From: Ruegeria sp. EL01
Lineage (GTDB): Bacteria > Pseudomonadota > Alphaproteobacteria > Rhodobacterales > Rhodobacteraceae
Direction of reading: 5' to 3'
Assembly (NCBI RefSeq): GCF_900313035.1
Contig: NZ_OMPS01000045.1
Location: 1 to 64,000 of the forward strand
Length of the DNA stretch: 64,000 nt
The position numbers and the translations under genes are program-made. This document shows positions 7,824-16,491 of the stretch, piece by piece; position 1 is the first letter of the stretch, and every line of letters starts with the position of its first letter. The notes beneath the pieces were generated by a model. The model was not told the DNA's origin, ran no database searches, and saw nothing but the letters and a program-made list of their open reading frames with translations.

Positions 7824-9083
7824 ATGCCGGATATACAAATAGACATGGATCAGCTTTCTGGCGCATTGCGTCGGGAAACAGTCAAGAAGAACGTCGCCGC
7901 AATTCACATTAGCGGTAAGCTGACGCTTTTGCAGCGCAAGCTGTCCAATGTTCTTTTGTTAAATGCTTATGACGCCCTGACGTCGGCGCAGACTCATACT
8001 ATTGATGCCCGGACTTTGGCGATGATGGTCGGATATAATTCCAACGATTTTGATACATTGCGGGCCAGTCTCCGAGCCCTTGCTGAAACCGTTGCAGAAT
8101 GGGATATGCTGGACGAACAGGGGCGCCAGGAATGGGGTGTCTCGTCGCTGCTTAGTTTTGCAAAGCTCAAGGCCGGTATATGTGAATACGCGTATTCTCC
8201 GGCGCTGGCGCAAAAACTGTATGATCCCAAGATCTACGCGCTGATCAATGTACAGATACAGCGCAACTTTAGCTCCGGGCACGGGTTGGCGTTGTATGAA
8301 AACTGTTATCGTTTCGTGCGTACGGGGTCGACAGGATGGTGGGCGCTGGATGTTTTTCGCAAGCTGATGGGTGTTGATGGCAGCGACTATTACGGCAGCT
8401 TCAAACATCTCAACGCCAAGATCATCAAGCCCGCAGTCGCTGAGGTGAACAAGAGTTCGGACATTTTGATTGAACCGGAGTTCAAGAAAAAGGGACGCAC
8501 TGTCACGGACATTCGGTTTCTGATCAAAGGCAATCCGCAAAAGGCGATGTTTGAAATTGACGATGGTGATGGTGTTCGGAGCTTGAAGATATACAAGACC
8601 CTGCGCGAGCAGGGGGTCTCGGACAGGCTGGCACGGCAGTGGATCGCTGAGCATGGCGAAGACTACGTTCAGCAAAAGCTCGACTATGTCAGCGGGCAAG
8701 GGGGCATTAAATCAACACTCGGATATCTTTCGGCCGCTTTGCGCGATGACTATAAAGCGCCGGAGAAGGAAGCCGCACCCGAGCCGAGCCCCGAGGCTGT
8801 TGAAGCCGCACGAGAGCGGGAGGCTGAAAAGGCTCAGGAAGATCAGGCCTACGCGGCGCGAGCATCAGAGCGCGCAGAGCGTTCGCGAAAACTGGCGATC
8901 GTCGAAGATCTGGTTTCGCGGCGAAACCCCACACAGCGCGATGCAGACAAGCGGCTGTTCCTTGCCGGATTGAACAACGATCTGGACCGAGAACATTTCC
9001 GAACGCATGGCTGGCGGTCGGGCTTGAATGCTGCGGCCATCTTCGCCTTTTGGCTGGATATGGAGCCTGACTCTTTCGATTGA
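7824..9083 (+). CDS. Replication initiator, Rep_3 superfamily
   Basis: Plasmid replication initiator of about 419 residues, counting from ATG 7824 (MPDIQIDMDQL); the open frame extends upstream to 7698 through the operator and is not likely translated. Residues about 25-240 have the two winged-helix domains of the Rep_3 family: LTLLQRKLSNVLLLNAYDAL, a polar middle, then YENCYRFVRTGSTGWWALDV and FKHLNAKIIKPAVAEVN. The C-terminal 130 residues are charged, with a Glu/Ala/Arg-rich helix (about 315-360). It should bind the iterons upstream, melt the AT-rich tract and recruit the replisome. A putative parS lies within its 3' part (8913-8927). In Roseobacter nomenclature this class is called RepB-type, distinct from RepABC and DnaA-like replicons. 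Confidence 0.88.
   Translation: MPDIQIDMDQLSGALRRETVKKNVAAIHISGKLTLLQRKLSNVLLLNAYDALTSAQTHTIDARTLAMMVGYNSNDFDTLRASLRALAETVAEWDMLDEQGRQEWGVSSLLSFAKLKAGICEYAYSPALAQKLYDPKIYALINVQIQRNFSSGHGLALYENCYRFVRTGSTGWWALDVFRKLMGVDGSDYYGSFKHLNAKIIKPAVAEVNKSSDILIEPEFKKKGRTVTDIRFLIKGNPQKAMFEIDDGDGVRSLKIYKTLREQGVSDRLARQWIAEHGEDYVQQKLDYVSGQGGIKSTLGYLSAALRDDYKAPEKEAAPEPSPEAVEAAREREAEKAQEDQAYAARASERAERSRKLAIVEDLVSRRNPTQRDADKRLFLAGLNNDLDREHFRTHGWRSGLNAAAIFAFWLDMEPDSFD
8913..8927. repeat. parS: Putative parS site 4 (inside rep)
   Basis: GTTTCGC-G-GCGAAAC with perfect 7-base arms, inside the 3' part of the replication initiator gene, about 4.1 kb from site 1. It completes a set of four similar palindromes that flank and penetrate the parAB-rep module. 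Confidence 0.65.
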
Positions 9084-9239
9084 TCCACTTGGGGCCTGAA
9101 ATTCTCTGCTTGGCTGCAGCCCATGTCGTTGGCGTCAAGTAGACAGAATTCCGGGCCTTTGGCGGTTGTGTGCATTTTGTGTTATTTATGCGCATTGTGG
9201 GTTGCGTTGCTTTGATCCAAAGTGATCCGCAGCATCACG

Positions 9240-9983
9240 TCAGCGCGCCACCGCGATCCGGATGTTTGCGACTTTGAAGCGCCCATCCGATCCAATCCGC
9301 ACCCATTTGTCTGAACCGACACGGCGACGTCCGTTCCATGTTCCGTTGGAAGATCCCATATCCCGGATGTAGAGGTCACCAGATTTCTCCACCCGCAACA
9401 CACAGTGCCGACCCGAGGTCTTGTCACTGTGGCCAAGCACCAGATCGGCCCAGCCTTTTTCCCGCCCAATCTTTATCTGCTGTGAAGATTTGAGGCCCAC
9501 AACATTCCGGAACTCGACCGACTTTCCGCGGTCAGGGCCATCCAGCACCACCAGCCGCCAAAGCCCGATGGAGCGGGGCGCCATCGGACTGAACCATGTT
9601 ACCCCCGCTGCGGTATCGTACCAAGTCGCGGTATTGGGGTTCAGTCCGGTCAAGCCAAGGGACATGATCTTCTTCATTGCGCGCGTGGATCGCCGTATCC
9701 GGGAGACGGGGTTGCCCCTCTTGTCTCGCATATTCAGCCGCAGCGCATACCGTCCAAGACTATGTCCACCGAGAAGACCTTCGCAGATCAGCCAGTAGAT
9801 AAGGATCAGGGCAAAATACAAAACAAGTGGCAAAAGCAGGTTAGGAGCTCTTAAGCCGAGCTCTTGCCGGAGAACCGGTTCCAAAGTAGCAAACACGAAT
9901 CCCAGAAACATGAAATCGACAAGGGCAGCGGCACTTAGCAATCTTGCCGCGTTTTTGCTGTCCAATGGTCCACCAAGCTTCAT
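9240..9983 (-). CDS. Membrane protein with RDD-like and FHA domains
   Basis: A 247-residue protein starting at ATG 9983, which overlaps the stop of the upstream gene (ATGA); the open frame continues further upstream only as a shadow of that gene. Residues about 10-80 contain two membrane segments, followed by GGHSLGRYALRLNMRD, typical of RDD-family proteins. Residues about 160-245 form an FHA domain with the expected landmarks: IGREKGWADLVL, SGRHCVLR and DMGSSNGTW. FHA domains bind phosphothreonine, so this protein probably docks a product of the kinases encoded further on. It forms a two-gene leftward unit with the membrane protein before it, divergent from the rest of the cassette. Confidence 0.8.
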   Translation of the reverse strand: MKLGGPLDSKNAARLLSAAALVDFMFLGFVFATLEPVLRQELGLRAPNLLLPLVLYFALILIYWLICEGLLGGHSLGRYALRLNMRDKRGNPVSRIRRSTRAMKKIMSLGLTGLNPNTATWYDTAAGVTWFSPMAPRSIGLWRLVVLDGPDRGKSVEFRNVVGLKSSQQIKIGREKGWADLVLGHSDKTSGRHCVLRVEKSGDLYIRDMGSSNGTWNGRRRVGSDKWVRIGSDGRFKVANIRIAVAR

Positions 9984-10531
9984 GGTCTTGACCCCAACAA
10001 TGTCAGCACCATGACCAAGGCGGATCCGATTGTGAAAAAGAGCAATGCGTCGCATCGAATGCGCATCGCGCGTTTTCCTCCCTGGCTTGTGCTGCGAAAA
10101 TGAAAACCTGAGATCCACAATGCCAGACCGGTCCCCGTAACGGTGAACAACATGGTTTCCGAAAGAACCTGTTGTCTTGGGGCAATGGCCAGCCATTCCG
10201 CCGCACCCACCATCATGCCGCCCCACAAAAGCGCGATGACGTATGCTGCAATGCTCAGGGACTCGTTTCTGGACTGGCTTAATCTGGTAACAAGGGCCCC
10301 CATTCCCCAACCCAGCGCAGCGGCGATCATAACCAATAGCGTCAGGCGAACCGGAAGAGACAGTGAGGCGACTTCAACATTGAAGACGACACTGGAGGTA
10401 CTGTTTGCCAAATTGGATGTAATACCAAAAAACGCCAGCAACGCGCCGAGTCCGGCGCCGATATGTCCGACGAAGGCCAATATATCGTTGGCGAAAGAGA
10501 GTTTGGATCTGAAATCAAAGGGTAGTTTCAT
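9980..10531 (-). CDS. Integral membrane protein, unknown function
   Basis: A 183-residue protein from ATG 10531 (an in-frame TTG at 10543 is the alternative). It has about five hydrophobic segments: around residues 17-37, 55-75, 88-108, 118-140 and 158-178. No family was recognised. Its stop overlaps the ATG of the FHA membrane protein, so the two are translationally coupled and probably act together in the membrane. It is the first gene left of the AT-rich divergent promoter that also serves the lipoprotein gene at 10696. Confidence 0.65.
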   Translation of the reverse strand: MKLPFDFRSKLSFANDILAFVGHIGAGLGALLAFFGITSNLANSTSSVVFNVEVASLSLPVRLTLLVMIAAALGWGMGALVTRLSQSRNESLSIAAYVIALLWGGMMVGAAEWLAIAPRQQVLSETMLFTVTGTGLALWISGFHFRSTSQGGKRAMRIRCDALLFFTIGSALVMVLTLLGSRP

Positions 10532-10695
10532 GTAAATACACAACCTGAAATTGAAATCAGTTAAAGATGGTTCTTCTTTTAATCTATAGAACTCATCCAG
10601 AAATCGTGGTTTTCGTGCGAATCGTTGATTGAAAATAGAAAATATGTGAATCCATAATCAATTGCGAAGATCATAATTTATTGTGGAGTAACTAG
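10532..10695. promoter_or_regulatory. Divergent promoter region of the phosphorylation cassette
   Basis: A markedly AT-rich 164-base spacer between oppositely oriented genes, in contrast to the GC-rich coding regions around it. It must hold promoters for both the leftward membrane/FHA pair and the long rightward run. The rightward gene has GGAG eight bases before its ATG. I could not fix a particular -35/-10 pair. Confidence 0.5.
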
Positions 10696-11400
10696 ATGCG
10701 TTCGGTGACGATTTCCATTTTTGCAGCATTTTCGTTGTTTTTGTCAGCCTGTGTAGATGAGACAATTCAGTCTGCTTCCTCTTCAACAGTGGCGGGAAAA
10801 ACCCAGCAGGAAAAGCAGCTTGAAAAGCAGGCTCGCAGCCTGGATCAGGTGTCTAAAGACATTATCGTAAACAACACAATTCAGGGGGCACTGGCCGGTG
10901 CGGTTGTCGGATGTGGTCTTGGTTTGCTTCTGGGTGGTGACGGTGGTGACTGCGCTGCCGGTGCGGCTGCAGGTGGCTTGATCGGCGGGGTCGGAGGAAA
11001 CCAGGTTGGCCGAAAAGCGGCCGCCAAAAATGTCGAGATCGTAAACAGTAAGGTTGTTTTGGCAAATTTGTCGAACGTCAGCAAACAATTGAACTCGGTA
11101 GAAGCAAACTTACGGTCAGTCCTTGCCTCGCAAAACGCCGAGCTCAAATCGTTGCGCCGTCAGTTGGACGGCGGTCAGCTATCGCAATCCGCCTATAACA
11201 AGCGGGTCAACGCGATAAAGTCCAACCGCCAGGTTGTTTCAACTGAATTGAAGCGCAGCGAAAAGAACATGGACGGAACAATTTCTGAATTGAAAACGGC
11301 GTCAAGCAAGGGGCAGCCCGGATTACGCGGCGCGACAAACGCTGCGGTCAGCAACAAAAACAGGCTGGCCCGGACAAGGGCATCTATTAATCTGTTGTGA
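10696..11400 (+). CDS. Lipoprotein with glycine zipper and coiled coil
   Basis: A 234-residue lipoprotein. The signal peptide ends in a lipobox LSAC with Cys19 as the lipidated residue. Residues about 58-105 form a glycine-rich zipper (GALAGAVVGCGLGLLLGG and a second block), a pattern seen in outer-membrane-associated proteins. The remaining 120 residues are polar and predicted to be helical coiled coil. It has the position and lipoprotein nature expected of a TagQ-like partner of the cassette, but no sequence match to TagQ is claimed. A strong terminator follows, so it may be expressed more than the genes downstream. Confidence 0.7.
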   Translation: MRSVTISIFAAFSLFLSACVDETIQSASSSTVAGKTQQEKQLEKQARSLDQVSKDIIVNNTIQGALAGAVVGCGLGLLLGGDGGDCAAGAAAGGLIGGVGGNQVGRKAAAKNVEIVNSKVVLANLSNVSKQLNSVEANLRSVLASQNAELKSLRRQLDGGQLSQSAYNKRVNAIKSNRQVVSTELKRSEKNMDGTISELKTASSKGQPGLRGATNAAVSNKNRLARTRASINLL

Positions 11401-11410
11401 TTTTTCTTTG

Positions 11411-11442
11411 ACCCGCGCCTGACGTTCAGGTGCGGGTTTTCT
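11411..11442 (+). terminator. Rho-independent terminator after first lipoprotein
   Basis: ACCCGCGCCTGA, loop CGT, TCAGGTGCGGGT, then TTTTCT. The stem is about 12 bases with one mismatch, and a T-tract follows. It lies ten bases after the stop of the 10696 gene. Confidence 0.8.
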
Positions 11443-11460
11443 AATAGTAAGTGGGTAAAA

Positions 11461-11928
11461 ATGACTTCTGATATTATTCGTTTCTCAAAACCAATGGTAC
11501 TTACGTCTTTGCTTTTCGTAGCGGGTTGCACCGGTTCCACTGATCCAACAACGGCTACAGTCTTCGACAATATTGCCAACCTGAACTCTGGCGAATACGA
11601 CCGCCAGATTGCTCAGAACAAGTCTCAGGCAGATGCAATAATTGCGCAGAACAAAGCGGCAGAACAGCGTAACGCGCAATTGGCGGCGCAACGCAATGCC
11701 AACCAAAGCGAGATCAATTCGTTGCGTCAACAGATTGCGGACGTCAAGGCGCAGGGCGCAAAGGCCCGTGCAGCCTCGGCTTCGGACCCGGTAAAGCTGC
11801 AACAGGTTCAAGCATTGGATCGTCAGTTGGTCGCGGTTGAACGCGATGTATCAAGCGGTGCCAGCCCGTCGGTTGTACGACCCGAGCTGAGCCGGATCAA
11901 AGCGGCCTATCGCGCGCTGTCGATCTAA
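11461..11928 (+). CDS. Small coiled-coil lipoprotein
   Basis: A 155-residue lipoprotein with signal peptide and lipobox FVAGC (Cys23). After it the protein is Ala/Gln/Asn-rich with heptad-like helices throughout (residues about 45-150, for example NAQLAAQRNANQSEINSL), so it is likely an extended periplasmic coiled coil. It begins 19 bases after the terminator, so it may have its own promoter or be reached by read-through. An internal ATG (codon 12) is an alternative start that would still leave a signal peptide. Function unknown; it is shared context with the signalling cassette. Confidence 0.65.
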   Translation: MTSDIIRFSKPMVLTSLLFVAGCTGSTDPTTATVFDNIANLNSGEYDRQIAQNKSQADAIIAQNKAAEQRNAQLAAQRNANQSEINSLRQQIADVKAQGAKARAASASDPVKLQQVQALDRQLVAVERDVSSGASPSVVRPELSRIKAAYRALSI

Positions 11929-12005
11929 TTCTAACAACGTCAGCTCGGCGCTGTTAGACGTATGCGGCGGCCGGGACGTCTTGCCTGAGGGGGGAACTTG
12001 GGATT

Positions 12006-13526
12006 GTGACCTACGGAATTTCACGCACACTTTTGGCGGTCGCGGCCGCTTTGGCCCTATCGGCCACCGCCCATGCACAAGAAGGTAAGACACGGGCCCC
12101 GGCAACCGGGTTGGCCATCCTGGACTGTGCGCCATCAGCGCCGGCGCCTGATGATAGCTGTCTGGTGCGTGTGCCGTCGGGTAATGAACGCGGCGGGATG
12201 AGCTTTCGATCGCTTGGCGATGAACAGGCCGATTTCGAGTTTGTCAAATCGGTAGCTGAGCTGCCCGGTAACCTGACTCTGTCGGCGACTATGGTTCTGA
12301 TTGACTTATCCGTCGGCGAAGGCAGCGGACGGGTTCGCAGCTGGAGCAGGGAACGCGATCTTATCGAGCGGGTGGTGTCCAACCTGCCGCCAGATGAAAA
12401 GGTCGCGATCTACGGGTTCGGCAATGACATCGTCGAATTGTCGCCCTTTTCCACCAGCCGGTTCCGGGCCGAGGACGTGGTCAAGTCGCTTGAAATCAAG
12501 GAACAGAACACACGGCTTGTTGCCAACGCGACCCGTGCCGTCGAATTGCTGAGCCAACAGGACGACGTCCTGCTGAAGAACCTGATCCTGATAACCGACG
12601 GGGATGAAGAGGGTCTTGCCACAGTCGCAGAAATTTCGGAAGCGGCCGAAAACGCTGGTGTTTCAGTATCCGCCCTTGGGATGTTCTGGCGCGCGCAAGG
12701 CAATGCGCGTACGACGCGCGGGATTGACGTTCTCAAAAGACTGACCGATCCACAGAAAGGACTGATGGAAGAGGCTTTCCTGCAGAACCCATCAGACGCA
12801 GGATCGGTTGTATCAAGTTTCATTCGATCCTATGGCAACGCGGTCAAAGGGTCCGGCCTGATTGTTCCGGTCGGTGATCCTGCCCCGGCACGCATTACGA
12901 TTGATATGATCGAGCCGGTCGTGGGTCAGCCCGGCCAAACCCAGACACAAAGCTACGCGGCAGAGTTTCAGCCGGTCACTGTGGCAGCCGAACAACCAGA
13001 AGAGCCGACCGAACCTGAGCCCGAAGAACGACTGATCTTTGGTCTGCCCGAACTCTACGTCTATATCGGCGCGGGCGTGTTGGCGGTTCTCGCACTGTTG
13101 ATTGCGGTCCTGTTGATGCGGGGCGGTGGCAACAGTGATACCGATGAGCTTGATGGGGATGAGTTTGACGATGAACTTGGTCAAACCGAAATGCCGCCAG
13201 ACCAGGACGGGTCGCCAACGGTTGCCCATGCGGTGCCTCCTGTTGCGTTCTTGGTGCGCGTAGACAACGGACATCGCTTTCCGATCCCTGCGGGGCGTTC
13301 GACTTTGGGACGCAGCAGCACGAATGCAGTTGTCGTACCGGATGGCGGGGTATCGCGTGTTCACGCCGAACTTAGCGGTTCGATGGATGGTCGGTTCACG
13401 CTGAGTGATCTGGACAGCTTGAACGGTACGCTCATCAACGATCGCAAGATCAAAGGGGCGCAGCGCCTCAATGTGGGTGACACAGTGGGCCTTGGGTCCG
13501 TACGCCTGAAACTGGTCCGGGCGTAA
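12006..13526 (+). CDS. Periplasmic VWA domain - TM - cytoplasmic FHA domain protein
   Basis: A 506-residue bitopic protein. It starts with GTG at 12006. Residues 1-24 are a signal peptide (cleavage after AHA). Residues about 95-285 are a von Willebrand factor A domain: MVLIDLSVGEGS gives a degenerate MIDAS (Asp and Ser present, third position Gly), and LITDGDEEG is the usual TDG loop. A Pro/Glu-rich linker precedes a single membrane helix (about 350-372, YIGAGVLAVLALLIAVLLM). An acidic stretch and a C-terminal FHA domain (about 415-506, with LGRSSTNAVV, VSRVHAEL and DSLNGTLIND) lie in the cytoplasm. The architecture suggests that binding outside is linked to phosphothreonine binding inside. 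Confidence 0.85.
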   Translation: MTYGISRTLLAVAAALALSATAHAQEGKTRAPATGLAILDCAPSAPAPDDSCLVRVPSGNERGGMSFRSLGDEQADFEFVKSVAELPGNLTLSATMVLIDLSVGEGSGRVRSWSRERDLIERVVSNLPPDEKVAIYGFGNDIVELSPFSTSRFRAEDVVKSLEIKEQNTRLVANATRAVELLSQQDDVLLKNLILITDGDEEGLATVAEISEAAENAGVSVSALGMFWRAQGNARTTRGIDVLKRLTDPQKGLMEEAFLQNPSDAGSVVSSFIRSYGNAVKGSGLIVPVGDPAPARITIDMIEPVVGQPGQTQTQSYAAEFQPVTVAAEQPEEPTEPEPEERLIFGLPELYVYIGAGVLAVLALLIAVLLMRGGGNSDTDELDGDEFDDELGQTEMPPDQDGSPTVAHAVPPVAFLVRVDNGHRFPIPAGRSTLGRSSTNAVVVPDGGVSRVHAELSGSMDGRFTLSDLDSLNGTLINDRKIKGAQRLNVGDTVGLGSVRLKLVRA

Positions 13527-13562
13527 ACGCCAGTGACCAACCAAAACGGGAAAGGTGAAGAC

Positions 13563-14180
13563 ATGGGCAACGAAAACAAGACAAGCTGGCTTTTTGACAA
13601 GGACGACGAAGATCCAAATGAAGATCTGGATTTCGCAGCGGATGAGGGTTTCACCGAAAGCATTTCGCCATCGGACAATGAGCCAACACATGCCGTCGGC
13701 GGATCGTCGTTCAGCGAAGCACCAACTGAATATGTCGAGTCCGACAAAACTCAGATCTACCACGGCGGCATGTCCAAAGATTTTGCGAACAAGGCCGAGT
13801 TTGATCCAATGGTCGATCCAATCACCGGTTGGCTGGTTGTGGTCAAGGGACCGGGTCTGGGCCAGTCGGTCAACTTGGGATCGGGTATGAACACGTTGGG
13901 TCGCGATGGCGATGAGCGTGTTTCAATGGACTTTGGCGACAAGTTGATTTCCGGCAAAGACCACTTGCGCATCATCTTCGATGACGCAAATCGGGTTTTC
14001 TTTACGGCCCCTGGTACCGGACGCAATATCAGCCGCGTTAATGGCCAGATCGTGGCGGCCACGATGCCGCTTGAAAATTATGCTCTGATTGAGCTGTCGA
14101 AACAGACTCATGTGCGCTTTGTCGCCTTCTGCAACGAAGATTTTGATTGGTCTGAGCTGGCCGAAAGCACTGACGACTGA
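13563..14180 (+). CDS. FHA-domain protein, soluble
   Basis: A 205-residue cytoplasmic protein. I chose ATG 13563 because AGGTGA sits five bases upstream; an in-frame GTG at 13533 is the alternative. The first 90 residues are acidic and rich in Ser/Thr and would suit phosphorylation by the kinases of the cassette (for example APTEYVESDKTQIYHG). Residues about 92-190 form an FHA domain (NTLGRDGDERV, ISGKDHLRI, RNISRVNGQIV). This combination of a phosphorylatable tail and an FHA module resembles Fha/GarA-type switch proteins; in type VI systems Fha1 is the kinase substrate. The next gene starts five bases downstream. Confidence 0.8.
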   Translation: MGNENKTSWLFDKDDEDPNEDLDFAADEGFTESISPSDNEPTHAVGGSSFSEAPTEYVESDKTQIYHGGMSKDFANKAEFDPMVDPITGWLVVVKGPGLGQSVNLGSGMNTLGRDGDERVSMDFGDKLISGKDHLRIIFDDANRVFFTAPGTGRNISRVNGQIVAATMPLENYALIELSKQTHVRFVAFCNEDFDWSELAESTDD

Positions 14181-14185
14181 TCCAG

Positions 14186-15385
14186 ATGACAATCATCAGT
14201 GGCAAACAGAGCCTGGGCCAGCGCGAGAACCAGGAAGACGCGTTCGAGATCGTCTACCAGAATGAACGCGATCCGAAATCGGATATCTTGATGCTGGTCG
14301 CCGACGGGATGGGCGGCCATGCGGGCGGTGAAGTCGCCTCGAACCTGGCGCTTACCGCGTTCAAGACCCATTTTGTTGAGGGCTCGGTCGCCCCGCGCCC
14401 ACGGGATCGCTTGCAAGACGCGCTGACGACGGCGAATGATGCTTTGCGCCAACGGATTGCGACGCAATCTGATCTCAAGGGCATGGGATGCACCCTGGTA
14501 GCGGCGCTAAAGCTTGGTGACAGGCTGGTTTGGGTGTCGGTAGGTGACAGCAGCCTGTTTCTTTTGCGCGATGGGCGTTTGAAAAGGTTGAACGCCGACC
14601 ATTCGCTTTATGGCGAACTTCTTCAAATGGTGGCGGCGGGCCAGATTACCCAGGAAGAAGCAGACGGCAACCCGCGCCGGAACGCGCTGCGTTCAGCCTT
14701 GATGGGGGACCAAATCTCATTGACCGACGTCAATGCCATCGGTCTGAAGCCGGGGGATGTTGTGCTGGCCTGTTCCGACGGTTTGGACACGCTGACGCAA
14801 TCGGAAATCACTGCGATTCTGCAACGCGGTAAAACCCGCGATATGCGCGGAGTGGCCTCGGATCTTCTGAACGCCGTTGAAGCCAAAGGAAAGCCGAAAC
14901 AGGATAACACAACGGTTGTTGTTTATGCCCATGTTCAGGACGGCATGAGCAGTATGTTGCGCGGCAGTCAATGGGCTTTTCACCATGGGGATGGCAACCG
15001 TAAGACGCTGAAATATATGGCAATCGGGTTGGGTGCCTTGGCTATCGGCGCCACGGTTGGCGCACTGTCGTGGACGAGAACGGATACTCCTGAAACAACG
15101 GTTGAACAGGAGCCAGAGCGTTCGGGGACGGTGCCACAGGAAGAGCGCAGTATCGGCGATCGGTCATTGGCCGAAGAGCCAGATGAGACCAGGCCAGATC
15201 CGACGGATGGACAGGTTACCGAACCTGAAATTCAGGAAGAGCAGGCGCAGCCTACTGAACCTGAAGCGCCAGCGGAAGAGACGCCGCCTTCTCAAGAGTC
15301 AGAGCAACAAGGTCCTGAACTGCCTGAACCTGTGACCAATGAAACCGAAGAACCACCCGAAGCCCCCCTCGAAGAGGAAAGGTAA
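14186..15385 (+). CDS. PP2C-family Ser/Thr phosphatase with membrane anchor
   Basis: A 399-residue membrane-bound phosphatase. Residues 1-250 carry the PP2C motifs in order: RENQEDAF, ADGMGGHAGGE (metal ligands), GDSSLFLLRDG, ACSDGL and DNTTVVV. A membrane helix follows (about 276-295) and then a Pro/Glu/Thr-rich tail of about 100 residues that would be periplasmic. It should reverse the action of the two kinases in the same run of genes, as PppA does for PpkA in type VI regulation. The extra anchor and tail are not typical of PppA, which is soluble. It starts five bases after the FHA gene and is followed within eight bases by a kinase. Confidence 0.9.
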   Translation: MTIISGKQSLGQRENQEDAFEIVYQNERDPKSDILMLVADGMGGHAGGEVASNLALTAFKTHFVEGSVAPRPRDRLQDALTTANDALRQRIATQSDLKGMGCTLVAALKLGDRLVWVSVGDSSLFLLRDGRLKRLNADHSLYGELLQMVAAGQITQEEADGNPRRNALRSALMGDQISLTDVNAIGLKPGDVVLACSDGLDTLTQSEITAILQRGKTRDMRGVASDLLNAVEAKGKPKQDNTTVVVYAHVQDGMSSMLRGSQWAFHHGDGNRKTLKYMAIGLGALAIGATVGALSWTRTDTPETTVEQEPERSGTVPQEERSIGDRSLAEEPDETRPDPTDGQVTEPEIQEEQAQPTEPEAPAEETPPSQESEQQGPELPEPVTNETEEPPEAPLEEER

Positions 15386-15393
15386 CGCCAATC

Positions 15394-16491
15394 GTGTCCG
15401 CGCATTTGCCAAAGGGAGAAACCTTTGCCGGTTACGTTTTGGGTGACGTGCTGGGGCAGGGGGGGTTTGGCATAACTTACCAGTCGCGCAACCGCGAGAC
15501 TGGTGAAAAATTTGCGATCAAAGAGTATTTCCCAGCAGACTACGCGGATCGTGGACCGAACAACGCGGTACGGCCGACCTCCGAAGGGCAACACCTGTTT
15601 CACATGGGTCTTGAGGCCTTTTTGCAAGAAGCCAATTTGCTGCGCGATCTACCACAGCAGCGCGGTTTGATGCGTGTCCGGGCGGCATTTCAAAAACACG
15701 GCACTGCCTATTGCGTTATGGAATACATTCAGGGCGACCCGCTCGACCGTATGATGTCACGTATGATCGACGCCCGCGGATCCGTTCCACAAGATCTGGT
15801 CACAACATTTCTTCAATCCATGTTGGGCGCCCTGGATGCCGTTCACAAGGTGGGTGTCGTCCATCGCGATATGAAGCCTGCAAATGTGATGATCCGCAAA
15901 GATGGCCAACCGATTCTGATCGATTTCGGAGCCGCCCGTCTGATGGGGAAATCCAGTGGCTTGGCCTCAATGTTCACTCGGAAATATGCGGCTATCGAAC
16001 AGTTCCCACCCGAGAAGACCGGCCTGGCCGGAGGTGTCCACGAGGGCCCTTGGAGCGACCTTTTTGCCTTGTCTGTCATCCTGTACGAAATGGTATCGCA
16101 AAGCCTGCCGCCCAACGCTGAAGAACGTTGGAAGGAAAAACGCGCCAGAGGTCGGGACCCCTATGTTCCTGTGCGACAGAATCTGGCTCGAAACCGTGTT
16201 CAGGCCGGGTATGAAGACGTGCTGCTTAACGCCATTGATATGGGGTGCAAGCTGTTGCCAAAGGACCGGATCCGCACTGCTCGGGACTATGCCCGAATAG
16301 CAGGTATCGATTTGAATGCCTCCGAAGACGCGCAGGATACGTCCGGCCAACGCCCCGCCCGCAAATCTCCTCAATCTGGCAGATCCGGTAAGTCGTCTCG
16401 CAAGCGGGGGGGACCCAAAGCCTGGGTTTTTGTGTTGTTGTTCATCCTGGTCATCGCCCTGGCCGTAATTGCGTATGGAACTTTGATGTGA
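15394..16491 (+). CDS. Membrane Ser/Thr protein kinase 1
   Basis: A 365-residue kinase from GTG 15394. Residues about 12-290 are a Hanks-type kinase domain: Gly loop LGQGGFGITY, ATP lysine in FAIKEYF, catalytic loop VHRDMKPANVM and metal-binding LIDFGAARL, all intact. The activation segment has YAAIEQFPP in place of the usual APE. A basic, Ser-rich linker (about 310-340) leads to a single C-terminal membrane helix with hardly any periplasmic residues. It therefore tethers the kinase to the inner face of the membrane without an external sensor. Its TGA overlaps the GTG of the protease gene. Confidence 0.9.
   Translation: MSAHLPKGETFAGYVLGDVLGQGGFGITYQSRNRETGEKFAIKEYFPADYADRGPNNAVRPTSEGQHLFHMGLEAFLQEANLLRDLPQQRGLMRVRAAFQKHGTAYCVMEYIQGDPLDRMMSRMIDARGSVPQDLVTTFLQSMLGALDAVHKVGVVHRDMKPANVMIRKDGQPILIDFGAARLMGKSSGLASMFTRKYAAIEQFPPEKTGLAGGVHEGPWSDLFALSVILYEMVSQSLPPNAEERWKEKRARGRDPYVPVRQNLARNRVQAGYEDVLLNAIDMGCKLLPKDRIRTARDYARIAGIDLNASEDAQDTSGQRPARKSPQSGRSGKSSRKRGGPKAWVFVLLFILVIALAVIAYGTLM

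Noticed and set aside
9984..10310. N-terminal extension of the FHA membrane protein reading frame
   Set aside because: It lies fully inside the coding region of the upstream membrane protein in another frame and has no membrane or domain features. The ATGA overlap gives a better start.
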